Shown here: positions 36,485 to 48,001 of the stretch, piece after piece
Position numbering within the stretch: the first letter of the stretch is position 1
How the letters are laid out: each line of letters begins with the position of its first letter
Assembly: GCA_039720395.1 (NCBI GenBank)
Contig: CM077828.1
Coordinates: 25,958,717-26,022,716, forward strand
Origin: Liquidambar formosana
Lineage: Eukaryota > Streptophyta > Magnoliopsida > Saxifragales > Altingiaceae
Direction of reading: 5' to 3'
Length of the DNA: 64,000 bases
Position numbers and translations under genes: made by a program
The notes under the pieces: generated by a model
Databases searched by the model: none
The model's input: the letters and a program-made list of their open reading frames with translations, nothing else
Told to the model about the DNA's origin: nothing

Positions 36485-39395
36485 GCCCCTCTTCCCTCCC
36501 CCTAGACGTGTATGTATGCATATAGAGTGGGCTGGCAAGTAGGTGCAATGTATGCTTTGATCCCAAACTTAAAAAGCTTGAAACAATAAATTTTATGGGA
36601 TCGGATTAACTTCAAAAAATGGCATGTCAATTTATTAAACATAAACTAAAATGTAGGGCAAACAATTGAAAAGCAAAAGATTTCTGACGTCAGAGATTAA
36701 TGTGATCCTACTTGACGTTTAAACAAGAACTACAAGCTTACCCATGCAAATTTCCCATACGTGACCATGCAAGAAACGCTGGGCCTCCAAAGAAATCATT
36801 TAAATCTGAACTGCTCATATTGAAATTCTGCTATAAAAATGAATAACAGATTGTTAAAGAACACAGATATAAAGGATCCAAATCAAAGAAAGGACAAACT
36901 TTGACACCATTCATGACTCTTGCTCATATATTAATGTCAGATGTATATAGTGTGCCACAAATATGTAGGTATAGTCAATTGACTATTTTTCTCTTACTGA
37001 TATGAGGAACCCCTTACGGCTGAACACTGGGTCCATGCAAGACTCCGCAATCCACATGGACCAGTTTACCCAGGGACCAGGGTATAGTCAATTGACTATT
37101 AATGAGGGAGAATTTGAAAAGAGTATTTTTTACCTTTTGGGCTGAACCTCACAGGAGGGCAAATCACCTTGGGTTCTAAAATTTTAGAAATATGTGTAGA
37201 TGTAGCATTTCCCAACTGCTTTGAGAGTGTACAGTTTCTAAATGTGAACTTTAATAATTTAGAGATCTTAACAACTAGCTATTTATTTTCTCCATCAATT
37301 AGGTAGAAGTAGAAAAATGGGTGAAAGATTTGTAGACAAAGACCAGCTGGGCTATGCTGGTCTTGTAAGTACATTTTCTTTCATTGAAGCCAAGACAAAA
37401 AAGAAGCAATAGCAGTAAGGTTTCTCTGAACCAAGTTTTCTCAACAAGAATCAAACGCTACAGGATTAAAATATTGAGAAAATGAAATTTGAGACATTCA
37501 AGCTCAGAGGGAAAGATGGAAAACCAACAGGAAGAAAAATACCTGGAAAACTTTTTGCCAGATAGATTCTTGCCCTGTAAATGCTAGTGGCAAATTGATA
37601 CCTTGGAGAGCCATCCAATCAATTTCCTTTTCCCATCTTTCCCAGTCCCACCAAGCAAAGGAATCTTCCAAAAGCATATAAAAGAAAAGAACAAAAATTT
37701 ACCAGAAGTCAACGCAAAAATTTGAAGCCACGGGGATTAATGATGGTTCATAGAAATATGTGTTTCACAAGGATTGATTAAGAAATAAGAGGCAATTTAA
37801 GAAAGAAGCTTACAGCTAGATGTAACAGCATTCTGGTAGTAGTTCCAAGGAACAGGTCTCTGAATCGAGACACCAGCATCTTGAACACGTGGGAGAAAGC
37901 CTGCTTTTGGTACTGAAAATAGTTGTTTGCCACCAGTTTTATCCCAAGATATATGTGAACCACACCAATACTTCAAATACCAGTGCAGACCAGCCAAAAT
38001 CTCCACTCCAGTTACCCCAGAAATTCTAGTTAGGAATTGTAATCCACACTGCGCACGGATCAGTGGGATAATTATTAATTGAAATTCTCTTGGTTATCTA
38101 TGGCCGATATAAATAGGTGTATGTGCATGCACATGTGTTGTTTAATGGGGATCTCCATCCCCACCCCCATATTGATGATACCACCCAAACATTCCCAAAT
38201 GAATCAAGACTGACGAATCTTAACCATCTCCAAGTAAAACATATAAAAATAAGGGACACAATACTTGAGTTTACATGAATCAAGAACTCAACATTTTCGG
38301 CTCCTTAGTGGTAAGTGCCTAACTGAAATGTATGTTCGTGTTGGGGTAGCATACACAGAACGAAAGCTTAAGATCATGTTGGAAAGGGATGCATTGTGAC
38401 CAATATAAACTATCTTCCCAGATCTTCATAAAGGACTAATTTAAACGCACAAATTAAAATATAAAAAATAAGAATACACATAATTTATAATACAAATGTT
38501 TTACTGCATATGCATGCAATCGACACTTAATAGTGGAAAATAATTGTAAAGATGCGTACTTGCCTCCTCCCTCTCGAGAGCGGAGCCAGGATTTTTCAAT
38601 TGGGGTCGCAGATTAAATTTTTTTTCAAACAGTACAGCACTACAGCCAAACTGTTGGCTGTTTTACTAAAAATGCCCATTATTTAAAGTTGTTGGCCATC
38701 TATTGTGCATTGCTTTCTTGTTGCCCTTAGTCATTGCTTATTGTTGTGTGTGAGTTCTTGCAAGATACGAACACTGGCTAACTTGCTTGGTGGCCGTCCA
38801 AAGCAAGTGCCACACGGCGCCCTTATTCATGGAAAAGCTAAGCCGGTGACAATTGGTATCAGAGCACCCCTACTAGTAGTGAAAGGGGAAAAAAATGAAA
38901 GAGGAATTTGTGAAAATTGATTCAATGGTGAGTGAGAAATCTAGCAGATAGAAAAATATCCCAATGTACTGAATAAAGAATCTGAACATACAGAATTTCA
39001 GGAGACCCATGAGTACTGAAAGAAGGATGATTGCTGATCATGAAGCAGGATTCCCCACCACATCGCTCCTACAATAGCAAGAAATGAGAGTGTCACCGTT
39101 TCTCCTTCAACCAATACACGCACACAAATATATATAAGCATGAGGAGATTATAGGTACCTTAGAGACGATCCGAAACTCGAAGCTGGAAGAATGAGAAGG
39201 AAGAAGCCTGCGAAGAACGCCGCGAGCGGCGGAAACTTGGACGGAAGGAGGAGCTCGCTCGCGGTCTTGAATTTCGATGAGGCGTGAAATGGAGTCGACT
39301 CCTATGGTGGATGATTGAGTGACTGAGCAAATACAGAAGATGAAGAAGAAGAAAGTGAGGAGGAATGGAGAAATGGCGGGAAATGGAGAGGCCAT
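25415..39395 (-). CDS. NAGLU: Alpha-N-acetylglucosaminidase, GH89 (one frameshift, one lost donor)
   Basis: Removes terminal alpha-N-acetylglucosamine; vacuolar/lysosomal type (Arabidopsis homologue CYL1). Nineteen exons: 39395-39159, 39068-38992, 38025-37814, 37664-37543, 36830-36742, 35619-35525, 33661-33580, 32764-32658, 32514-32484, 31473-31356, 30889-30842, 29927-29818, 29046-28943, 28595-28497, 27881-27771, 26747-26503, 26362-26125, 26042-25964, 25671-25415. Without the extra base the product is 819 residues. A hydrophobic signal peptide starts [18 protein letters not shown]. Family motifs follow in order: [48 protein letters not shown], then [10 protein letters not shown] (Glu356, matching the acid/base) and [16 protein letters not shown] (Glu485, matching the nucleophile). 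Exon 13 is one base too long and the exon 12 donor reads GA, so the written gene is broken. The exon 5 acceptor is ambiguous by one CAG. Confidence 0.93.
28734..28767. repeat. (GA)n microsatellite in NAGLU intron 13
   Basis: About seventeen GA units. Confidence 0.95.
29018..29018 (-). other. NAGLU: Frameshift in NAGLU exon 13
   Basis: Exon 13 is 104 bases, 103 expected. After CMLHNFAGN the minus strand reads AACAGTTGAGATG; dropping the A restores N-V-E-M-Y-G-I-L-D. The expected uninterrupted sequence AACGTT contains a CpG. Confidence 0.8.
29816..29817 (-). other. NAGLU: Non-GT donor after NAGLU exon 12
   Basis: Exon 12 must end TACATCTG to join the next exon (TG plus G gives Trp), but the intron then starts GAAAGTTAC. 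One missing T (GTAAAGTT) or one T-to-A change would explain it. All other NAGLU introns in the model start GT. Confidence 0.7.
30200..30545. repeat. Two-copy tandem repeat in NAGLU intron 11
   Basis: A unit of about 173 bp is present twice in direct orientation (30200-30372 and 30373-30545). Each copy starts CCATACGTAAATCAGAGTGC and contains CAGGGGGCCATGGGGCAATT. The copies differ at only a few positions, so the duplication is fairly recent. Confidence 0.9.
31525..31584. repeat. Alternating purine-pyrimidine tract in NAGLU intron 9
   Basis: Consecutive (TA)n, (TG)n, (CG)n about nine units, then TG, TA and TG again: a near-uninterrupted 60-bp alternating tract of the type able to adopt Z-form DNA. 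Confidence 0.9.
31660..31904. mobile_element. MITE in NAGLU intron 9
   Basis: A 245-bp element with inverted ends GGGTAAATTACACTTTGCCC and the matching GGGCAAAGTGTATTTTACCC. Inner inverted pieces also match (CAAACCCCCCTATAGTTC versus GAACTATAAAGGGGTTTG), so it can fold into a hairpin. GTGACGTGTCAGC-like sequence lies at the centre. A 9-bp target duplication is only partly matched (AACAAGTTA versus AAAAAAGTA). Confidence 0.8.
34030..35270 (-). mobile_element. Decayed LINE fragment in NAGLU intron 6
   Basis: Reading the minus strand, pieces of the C-terminal LINE ORF2 appear in order but in shifting frames: [17 protein letters not shown] (near 35020-35080), a PSQVAF core (near 34430), [18 protein letters not shown] with the zf-RVT cysteine/histidine pattern (near 34280-34350), and [18 protein letters not shown] (near 34060-34130). 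It is full of frameshifts and has no poly-A tail that I can place. A 70-bp direct repeat (34877 and 34947) lies inside it. Confidence 0.7.
36446..36482. repeat. (CT)n microsatellite in NAGLU intron 5
   Basis: About eighteen CT units. Confidence 0.95.
38570..38930 (+). mobile_element. LTR-retrotransposon fragment with primer-binding site in NAGLU intron 2
   Basis: TGGTATCAGAGC at 38854-38865 is the standard primer-binding site complementary to the initiator methionine tRNA, used by many plant LTR retrotransposons. It directly follows a stretch that could be the end of a 5' LTR (GCCGGTGACA) and precedes A/G-rich leader sequence. The left part starts near GAGCGGAGCCAGGATTTTTC. No gag, pol or second LTR was found, so only the 5' end of an element remains. 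Boundaries are approximate. Confidence 0.6.
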
Positions 39396-39448
39396 GGTGG
39401 GAGGTGGAGGCGAAACCCTAGGTTGAGAAGGAAGACGATGATGGTGGA

Positions 39449-39456
39449 GTATATAG
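39449..39456 (-). promoter_or_regulatory. NAGLU: Possible TATA box of NAGLU
   Basis: The minus strand reads CTATATAC about 55 bases upstream of the ATG. A telo-box-like AAACCCTA (+ strand, 39414-39421) lies between it and the ATG. Confidence 0.4.
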
Positions 39457-39764
39457 TGGAGGTAGGCATGGTGAGGAAGGTGACGGAAAGGAGAATCTGG
39501 AGAGAGCAGAAAGGTAGATGAGGACGAGACAAATGGCCGGCCGGCTGAGAGTGTAAAAAGAAAGTGTTTTCGAGTGTAAGAACAATATTTTGGAAAACAA
39601 AGAATACATAAACAATGGCAACAGTTTCGTCTGCAGTGTTTGGGGCCTTTCTTTTATGTTGGTTCAGTTCTTCAGTCCTATCCTGCCCTGTCCATGGCAA
39701 TGGGCATAGCCCAGATTGATTAGACCCAAGCTGGTCATGGATCTGGCATTAGTCTATCATTCAG

Positions 39765-40164
39765 GGGAACGGCTATTGCAACCCCCCATTCCTATAAGCC
39801 CACCCCTCATACTTTAGGTTTTTAAGGTTTTATGCCAAATATAAAAAGTTTTTATGAAAATCGGCTGTAATGTCCACTAGAAAACATCATTTTGAACAAT
39901 TTTGCAGAAGAAAGTTTTTCCAAAATTTATCGTTTAGGTAGACTTTTTGGCAAAAAATGAAATAAAGGCTATAAATGGTTAAAAAGTATATTTAAACGAT
40001 AGATTTTGGAAAAACTTTCTTCTGAAAAGTTGTTCAAAATGATGTTTTCTAGTGGACAACGTGGCCGGTTTTCATAAAAACTTTTTATATTTTGCATAAA
40101 ACCTTAAAAACCTAAAGGATGAGGGGTGGGCTTATAGGAATGAGGGGTTGCAATAGCCGTTCCC
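39765..40164. mobile_element. Mutator-type palindromic MITE, copy 2
   Basis: A 400-bp relative of the element at 522-932 with ends GGGAACGGCTATTGCAAC and GTTGCAATAGCCGTTCCC. A perfect 9-bp target duplication ATCATTCAG lies at 39756-39764 and 40165-40173. Copy B of the tandem duplication has the unoccupied site (GGCATTCAGTCA near 51690), so this insertion is specific to copy A. The halves are self-complementary. Confidence 0.92.
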
Positions 40165-42080
40165 ATCATTCAGTCAAAGATGGGCCTTTAATTTAGTTCA
40201 TCTAGCCCTAACTTCCCGTGGCCTTCTAGGCTTTGGCTGGGCATGGAATTCAGCATAAACGTTCACTGCAGTAATCTTGATTAAATCTTGGTCAATTGCA
40301 CCATGAATCTCTCAAAAAAAAATATTTTTTTTTCCCAAACGTTTTTTTGGTAACATTGAGTAGATTAGCATGTGAAACTTTCTATGCTTGCTTTCAGAGT
40401 TTCATACTAATGCTTGTTTTGGAGTACATTTCTATAATATTACATCTCTAGATCTATTAAGGAAAACTGAGCATCATAACTCAAAAACATTTAGAGTGTC
40501 TCAGCTCTCTCACGTGGAGGCACGAGTGGAGTTAGGATTTTTTACTTAGGAGGGCCAAGGTTAATATATACATAGAGAGTCTGGTTCACCCGCACGTGAA
40601 TCATTTGGGTGAAAATTTTCATATATATATATATAGTAAAGCTTAACAAAATAAAAGCAACAGAAGACATGAGAAATTATCTGGTCATTGAAAAATTATT
40701 TGAATTTAGTGTGCATTTTATAGAGATGTGTACGTGTGAGTCCAATTAACTTTGTGATGATTATATAGTTAATGACCTTTGGGTCTAATGTCCTCCAATT
40801 TGCTAAAAATGTGGGTACGTGTTATGGAAGTCTTGTATAGTTTCGACTTCGCGTTGATGCATATGTAGGTGTTCTCCTATATACCAATTTGCAAAATAAA
40901 TTCATAAGTAAAATATATATATATATATACAAAATATGATAATCAACACTTAAAGTGAGCAACTTAATTCATGAACTGAATGCACTGGTTGCTCCTAGTA
41001 TACTATTTTATGGCATACATATGTTTGGTGTCACATAAAGCAGGGGCCACATGTGTAAATATATGCATTTTTCTTCTGCAGTGCATCCTACAATCCCATT
41101 AATTAAAAGCAGTTGTTTGGTTTAAGGGGGGGCCATGGCCCCTGCCAACCCCCCTCCTTCCGCCCTTGCGCAGAGGTAGAGTTTAAATTCATATGATATT
41201 ATGATATCACCCATATATGAGTCTAATCCTATGTGAGAGTTTAAATCATCTAGACGTCACATAATTTGAATGCATAAAACACTTCTCTTTTGAAAAATGA
41301 TCAATGTGACTTCCTACTAAGTCACACTTATAGTGTTCTAGAAAATAAGAATGTGAAGTAGTCTATATACAAGTTGTCCGTGCAGACACAAGAGTGGACC
41401 TAACCTCATAAAAACAATCTAAGGTTCCGTCTCACCTAATGTGTCTTTCTGGACCGCCTGTATGCCTAACAAAGCTCTTTCAAATAAAATAAAATAATAA
41501 TTGGTGTTGTAAATTTGTAATTGACAAAAACATAAATTTGATGGTGAAGAATGTACGAAAGAGTACACATTTTAATGCAATAAATCATCGAAGCTTTACC
41601 CCACCAAGAGAAAAACTTTAGAAAAAAAAATCATCAAAAATATGTCATTTGAGGGTCCTACAGACAAGATATGGATAGAGTATTTGCAAGTTGTACAATT
41701 GTACCGGTGGAATTGAGTTCTCGTAAGACCCCATTATGCATGATGTATGCATGCATATTGGAAACAACAGAAATAACATGTGGAAGGGCTTCTTTAAAGT
41801 TACTCCTCTTTTCATGTAATAGGTTTGTATTCCTTTATTAGAGGAACATGGTCCCCCTCCCCATCCCCAAAAGTTGATTGATATTGTAAAAGAGAGACCA
41901 CGAAATTTCAAGAGTGTCCACCAAAGAAAAAAATAATATAAAAATAAAAGTGTTATTTTTTTCTTTTTTAATTAATGCGAAACAATAAATACAATATGAA
42001 CAGTTGAGCACTCTTATGTTTTGCCATTTGACTAAATGACATTTTTTTAAGAGCAAGAAACCATGTTTGTGTATTTATAT
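40165..42080. other. Intergenic part of copy A
   Basis: No gene was seen. A TA repeat lies near 40913-40927. The block 40497-41330, absent from copy B, contains GGGGGGCCATGGCCCCTGCC near 41126, a motif often seen in plant transposon ends, but no element could be bounded. Confidence 0.4.
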
Positions 42081-42262
42081 AGGACAGTCAGGTAAGCACG
42101 TCTGCACATGTTGAGGTAACTTATGTTAGTCTCGTATTAGGAGTTATACTTTGTGCATTAGTAAGTTACGTGATATATTGAACCAAGGCACAGGGTATAA
42201 CCTTTAATGTATGATACTAATATAAGTTAAATGAACACAAGACTCACTTTGATTGACACTAT
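42081..42262. mobile_element. MITE of a GTGTCAATCAAG-ended family, copy A
   Basis: Imperfect inverted ends: GACAGTCAGGTAAGCACGTC at the left and, reverse-complemented, AGTGTCAATCAAAGTGAGTC at the right. TA repeats flank it. The counterpart in copy B is 52806-52986, so the insertion is older than the duplication. A related element is at 49104-49276. Confidence 0.5.
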
Positions 42263-43689
42263 ATATATATATATATCTATGTACATGGATGACTAAAAAC
42301 CAAAGGTCTAACACAAACTCCTACATAGGAGGCCACGAAATCAGTAACAAAATTCGCCTAGTTGTGGCAAAAAAGAGAGCTATTAGGACAAGAATAATCA
42401 TCCAGGAGTCGAAACTGTGGAAGGTACTTGGTAGTCTCTCAACATTGGTCAGTACAATAGCATATGATCCTGCGTGTACGAATAATATTAAAAGATACTA
42501 ACCAAATTTGTCTTCAAATGTATGAGGGTGCATGGCTTGAAAATGATGTTCTAAATTCTAATTGAACACCATGAAACAAAATCTTTAGTATATATGTTAC
42601 ATTGTTACCCAACCATTGCCAACAAATTGTTTGAAGGCTGCACATGCTTAACTTTTGAAGCATACAAGGAGGATCTTGAAAAAAATGAAAAAAAAAAAAA
42701 AAAAAAAGGGTTTAAAATGCTAAGAGGAGTCCATTTGCTTATGTGATGAGTGATTTTCTTATGAATTTTGATTTAATGTGTCAAAAGTTTCATGACTTAT
42801 GGAATACATCCCATCAAAGCTAAAAATAAAAAAATAAATAAAATAAAAAATAAATAAAAAATTTGTGTCCGCCAAGGTGTATATGCATATAATGCCGGTT
42901 GTGTAGGAAATCATAAGTAAATTTGTAGAAGTTGAGAAATATTTGAAAACTCTGTTCCCAAGTATTTTGCATAGAGAATTGAATACTTTTCCCACAACTT
43001 TCTAAATCACTTTCAAGATCCTTTTGAAATTTTCAATTACATGAAAGAAAGTTGATACATGATCGGATCAACCGCCCCTAGAGAATCTAGGAGTCTACTT
43101 TTACAACCCACATGTTATGTCAAAATCTATACATCTTTTGCCTTCCAACTTGAGTGAAGGCAAATCACCATACACATTGCATTAAGGCATGCCATACTAA
43201 ACTAGTTTGGGCTATTGGTGTTTTTTGCATAAGCGTTCTTCTGCTTTGAGGACACCCTCCTTTTTCTTGTTACGAGCCTTCACATTTTTTTAGTCATTTT
43301 TCTATCAAGTCTGTTCCCTCAGTATAAATTTAGCCATAAATATGTTTAAATGAACCCAAATGTGTTGGTTAAAATTAATGGAGAATTCCTACAGAACGTT
43401 GTTGATGAGATAGAACAATAAACTAGCTCTTGCCAAAAGTAATATCTTCTAAAAGAGAAGAACTTGTCGATGGACTCAATACTCTCATGAGAATGCCTCA
43501 AGGGCTCACAGTAGCTCTTTCCTTTGTGTGTGTGTGTGTTTTTATCTTCTTTCTTTTTTTTTGGGGGAGGGGGGGATGGGGGAAGGGAAAGGTGGGGACT
43601 CACTTATGAGATGATCTACATGTTGCGTAAGGATCAAGCGATATGAAGTTATGTGTAACACTTATATACATACACAATTAATTAGATTC
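42263..43689. other. Intergenic part of copy A
   Basis: No gene was recognised. The stretch is collinear with parts of copy B (about 52990-54165) with small differences. A GT microsatellite lies near 43526-43539. Confidence 0.4.
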
Positions 43690-43915
43690 ACTCTACACAC
43701 CTTATACGGATTTGGATTTGGTGCAATAAATATAAGATCGATGACACGTGACAAGGAGGAGAAATGGAGGGTTGAAATTCAAAAGATACATTTGATGCCC
43801 AACGCCTAACAACCCTCCATTTCTCCTCTTTGCCACGTGTTATCAATCCTACATTTATTGCACTATGCAATAAGAATAGCCAACTACACCAAATCCGAAT
43901 CCACATTACACCTTA
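43690..43915. mobile_element. Palindromic foldback element in copy A
   Basis: The left arm (TGCAATAAATATAAGATCGA, GACACGTGACAAGGAGGAG, AATGGAGGGTTG) is repeated in reverse complement at 43808-43865 (CAACCCTCCATT, CTCCTCTTTGCCACGTGT, TTTATTGCA). The outer parts (GGATTTGGATTTGGTG versus CACCAAATCCGAATCC) also pair. Copy B lacks it at the matching place. No target duplication was identified. Confidence 0.6.
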
Positions 43916-44544
43916 TAACACCCTCACTTAGACTTTGGTCCACTCCACATGACTTACACACCATGGAGCTCACCCTCCGTTTTGTAGTAGCTGCCACACT
44001 GACTTGTAGAGTTGGTTCATTGCCGACTTGAAGCTGCTCGAGCTTTTGAGAAGGGCAGTGAAGGAGGAAACTTCTAGAGAGAGAAAGTAAGAGGTAAATG
44101 GGAGATAGAGAAGGAGAAAGAAGGAAGAAGATGATGGAGATTTCTAGAGAGAAGAATCTGGAGAATAGGAGGAGGAGAATAAGAAGAAGAATGTTGAAGA
44201 ATCTAAAAAGGAAAAGATTCCGGCGAGTTCCAGAGAGTCGGTGGTGACTCTTAACAGGTTGTTGCAAAGTGGTGTATTTTCTCTCACTACTTACAAATTC
44301 TAGCCAAATGTGGTGGCTTTCCATAGGCAATCAAGAGCTATTTTAAGTAATTATACACTGGCTGGTGCCACTCATTGGCGCGCGGCCCCAATTAAAGAAC
44401 ACACACAAAACCTAACCGGCCAATTGGTTGGTATATTTTATTTTTATTTTTATTTTTATTTTCTTATTTGGTTTGAAAATAAGCATAAATTGTGTTATCC
44501 AAAATTGACCATATGGTAAAATTCCTTCGCCCACTCTTTGTTTT

Positions 44545-44765
44545 TATTTTTTGGGATAGTAATAGAAAAATTTAAACCCACGTAACTCCAGTGATGGCAG
44601 CTATGTTGGAGGACGCAGTTCCATTTTTTTTAACTTCCTACATTACAAAAAGACTGAAATTTGTCTCAAGCAGCTTTAATAACATCATATAACACTCAGA
44701 AACTAAAACCTTCCTCCACATAGGAAAGAAGCCACTGACCACAACTCCACAAGGCCATTGGGCAT
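44545..44765 (-). mobile_element. Old SINE, copy A
   Basis: Counterpart of the better-preserved SINE at 55240-55470. On the minus strand CCCAATGGCCTTGTGGAGTT forms the A-box region; the B-box is degraded (TTTTAGTTTCTGAGTG). Being in both copies, it predates the duplication. Confidence 0.55.
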
Positions 44766-46671
44766 GTGAAGGATCACTTAGGGTGATGATATTTATGTAA
44801 CTTGAACTAAATCAAAAAAGCTGAGTTCAAATCTTTTTCCATTTAATTTTTCCAATAAGTTTGATTGATAATCCAATAATGGTAGCAAAGCTAAACCTAA
44901 GAACTCGACAATCCTACCAAAGAGGCATTATAGATGAACCATGTGTAAACAACTTTAGTGCGAGACATACTCAGAAGCATTTATGCATGTGATTGTCATC
45001 CCTATTGGGTACATTGATGGACAACCAGAGTCATTAGGAGGAGCACTTTTATCATTGTTTTTCAAAATTCACATTATCTTGCCAACCATAACATGGCAAC
45101 AAAGGTATCCCTTATGCCAACCTGTAGACCTCCTTTCCTTTCTTACTTCTTATATTTAGGGTTATTGGTCTTGATAGTCTCTCTCATCAATAAAACAAAG
45201 TAGTCTTCATCAATTAATGATACCTGCATAATCTTTTATCAATTTTGTTATTTTATTTTAATTTAATTCTTTTTTTGGCTTAATGGAGAATGATTTTACA
45301 AAAGTTTTCGTCCCGGTAGCCTGCGTGGGACAATATAAATAACCTATGATTGATAAGATAATTAATTAGATTATGGAATGCTAGATTGTTTCCTCCAAAT
45401 TTCAGCCACAAAAGTAAATTAATAGGTGTATTAGGTGATTTTTACAATCATAAAATTGGATTTTAATGGAAATTACAGTTGGACGGGTGTGGATGGTGGA
45501 CCCAATTTTTTTCACAAAGGCAAGGGTCGTTTATAATATTGGTGGGTCACTCAAAAACTTAGCTGACCACATTGATGTGGGCAAAAAAGCAACCATTTAA
45601 AAGGGTTAAAAAGATGAAAAATATAATTTCCTAAAGTTAATCTTTCTATGGTCCTCTTAGAGTACTTGTGGGTCAAAAACTTGAACTTAATTCATTTTAC
45701 GATTCAAAAAGAAGGCAAAAAGAGAGGGGAAAAAAATAAATTCCAAAAGCTAATCTTTCTGTGCTCTTCGATCTCAAAATTGTGCGTCAAATCCATTGCT
45801 AACCTCATTGATCGATGTGGACAAAGCTTACCATTTAAAAAGAAGGCAAAGAGAAAAAAGTATCATTTCCTAAAGTTTAATATTTATTTTTATTTATTAA
45901 AAAATTGCCTTTCTATGCTTGGTGCTTCTCGGATTCTCCCACAAATTTGAATACTCCAACCCATAATGGAAATCCTCAACCACCTTAATCAAGCCTCCTT
46001 TGAATCCTAGCTAGCTATCACAAGCCATTCGATAATAGATTTTTTTTTTTCCTTTTTTTTTATTTTAAGGAGAAGCCATACGATTAATAAACGCATAACA
46101 TTCTTTAAAAACTAACTCTATCGAATGATTTTAGTTGGCTGATTAATTAAACTTTAACCAAACTATTTTAGTGTTGGTAAGCCTTATATACTATATGCTA
46201 GCTAGGAAGAAATACATTTTCAATCAAATAATTAAAAAATAATTTTAAAAAAATCAATCTTTTAAGGATACAACAAAAACAATGGGACGTACAATCTACG
46301 AATTTCAAATGATTTTTATGATGCTAGCAAGAACCAATCATACAAATAAGACTTAAAAAAAACCCCTTGTAACAGGAGAGGGTTTGGGGAGAATATAATT
46401 TCAATTTTTAACTCTTCTTAGGTGTTTGTGCAGGAAGAGAAGGGTTATAAGATTGGGGCCGGGTTACGCAAGAGGATCCTTTTCCTCTCCCTTAACCAAA
46501 TAAATGAATAAATAATGGCTAGGAGCATAGAACACAAAGGTGGAGACAAAGGTACTCCCCATTAATTGAGCCACTCTGGCCCCACCTTTTGCCAAAAATA
46601 CACCTCTCCTTCAAGGCCAGCACCCATCTTCTCCTAATATGCCCCTGCCTTCAATGCTCCGTGCTTCCTCT

Positions 46672-46681
46672 CTATATATAT
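46672..46681 (+). promoter_or_regulatory. Likely TATA box of the WD40 gene, copy A
   Basis: CTATATATAT lies 97-106 bases before the ATG, followed by a CT-repeat leader. The same arrangement is kept at 57212-57221 in copy B. Confidence 0.65.
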
Positions 46682-46738
46682 TCTGCCCTCAATGCTCCTA
46701 TTCCTCTATAATTTAATACACTTCTGCCCCCCCTTCCC

Positions 46739-46741
<3 letters not shown>

Positions 46742-46774
<33 letters not shown>
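46742..46774. repeat. (CT)n in the leader of the WD40 gene, copy A
   Basis: A CT microsatellite ending three bases before the ATG. The counterpart in copy B is at 57273-57307. Confidence 0.95.
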
Positions 46775-46775
<1 letters not shown>

Positions 46776-46777
46776 AC

Positions 46778-48001
46778 ATGGGAAATATGCCATGCCACCA
46801 ACCCAGCCACTCAAACAATGATTCCCAATCCCACTCCAACCACCTTCACACAAACTTCACCTCCCTCTCTTCCCAACCAAGCCTCCCATCAGTTCCCTCC
46901 TTTACAACACAACCCCATCATGTTTCCACCACCCACCACTACTGCATCACCACTCTCCAAGGACACTCCTCCTACATATCCTCTCTAACCCTCGCCCGAA
47001 AACTCCTCTACACTGGCTCTTCCGACAACGAAATCCGATCATGGAAGCGCAACCCTCTAAACTCCGATCACGATATACCTACCAACAACATAGTAGCCAT
47101 AGGAAAGGGTGCAGTGAAATCCATAGTAGTGTTATCCGATAAACTCTTCACTGCCCATCAAGACCATAAGATCCGAGTATGGAAAATCAATGACGACGAA
47201 CCATCCCAACATCAGCAGAAATACACAAGAATAGCCACACTTCCCACACTCAGTGACCGTGTACTCAAAGTTCTGATACCAAAAAATCATGTTCAAGTTC
47301 GAAGACACAAGAAAAGCACATGGGTTCATCACGTGGATACCGTGTCCGCACTTGCCTTATCAACAGACGAGTCCCTCCTCTACTCCGTGTCATGGGATCG
47401 GACCTTGAAAATCTGGCGAATATCGGACTTCAAATGTTTGGAGTCGGTGACAAATGCCCATGATGATGCGATAAACGCAGTGGCATTATCCAACGATGGA
47501 AGTGTTTATACTGGATCAGCTGACAAGAAAATCAAGGCGTGGAGGAAAAACCCAGATGAGAAAAAGCACTCTTTAGTTGATACATTAGAGAAACACAACT
47601 CTGGGATTAATGCCCTAGCACTGAGTACTGATGGGTCTGTGTTATATTCTGGTGCTTGTGACAGATCAATAGTGGTTTGGGGGAAAGATGGTGGCCGTGG
47701 TGGAAATATGGTGGTTTTGGGTGCACTCAGGGGGCACACCAAGTCCATATTGTGCTTGGCTGTGGTGTTGGATTTGGTGTGTAGTGGTTCTGCAGATCAA
47801 ACTGTAAGAATTTGGAGAGGTGTTGATCGGAGTTACTCTTGTTTGGCAGTGTTGGAAGGGCACAAAGGACCAGTCAAGTGCTTGACTGCTGCAATCGAAA
47901 GTTACAAAAACCCATCGGATTCATCATCTTCTTGTCTTGTTTATAGTGGCAGTTTGGACTGTGACATCAAGGTGTGGCAGGTTTCGGTTCCTCATCCATA
48001 G
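46778..48001 (+). CDS. JINGUBANG-like WD40-repeat protein, intact copy
   Basis: An intronless gene for 407 residues. A Ser/His/Thr-rich N-terminus (1-55) is followed by seven WD40 repeats, roughly residues 58-90, 106-137, 181-214, 221-257, 267-302, 313-346 and 355-401, seen from GH/SxD/IRVW-type motifs such as SADKKIKAW, SADQTVRIW and GSLDCDIKVW. Seven repeats make one beta-propeller, a scaffold for protein contacts. The overall form (LQGHSSYISSLTL start, SWKRNP, KSTWVHHVDTVSALALS) matches the plant JINGUBANG family; the Arabidopsis member restrains pollen germination, but family members may have other roles. The start is the only ATG following the CT-rich leader and TATA box. The tandem copy at 57311 is broken. 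Confidence 0.93.
   Translation: MGNMPCHQPSHSNNDSQSHSNHLHTNFTSLSSQPSLPSVPSFTTQPHHVSTTHHYCITTLQGHSSYISSLTLARKLLYTGSSDNEIRSWKRNPLNSDHDIPTNNIVAIGKGAVKSIVVLSDKLFTAHQDHKIRVWKINDDEPSQHQQKYTRIATLPTLSDRVLKVLIPKNHVQVRRHKKSTWVHHVDTVSALALSTDESLLYSVSWDRTLKIWRISDFKCLESVTNAHDDAINAVALSNDGSVYTGSADKKIKAWRKNPDEKKHSLVDTLEKHNSGINALALSTDGSVLYSGACDRSIVVWGKDGGRGGNMVVLGALRGHTKSILCLAVVLDLVCSGSADQTVRIWRGVDRSYSCLAVLEGHKGPVKCLTAAIESYKNPSDSSSSCLVYSGSLDCDIKVWQVSVPHP

Noticed and set aside
43884..44330. 148-codon minus frame
   Set aside because: Leu/Ser/Phe-rich translation of AG-rich DNA next to a foldback element; absent as a frame in copy B.
45648..45950. 100-codon frame and its copy B counterpart at 56152-56511
   Set aside because: Kept in both copies only because the DNA is duplicated; the translations diverge, are AT-driven and lack any domain.
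47132..47863. Minus frames across the WD40 gene (and the same in copy B)
   Set aside because: Antisense shadows of a conserved repeat protein.
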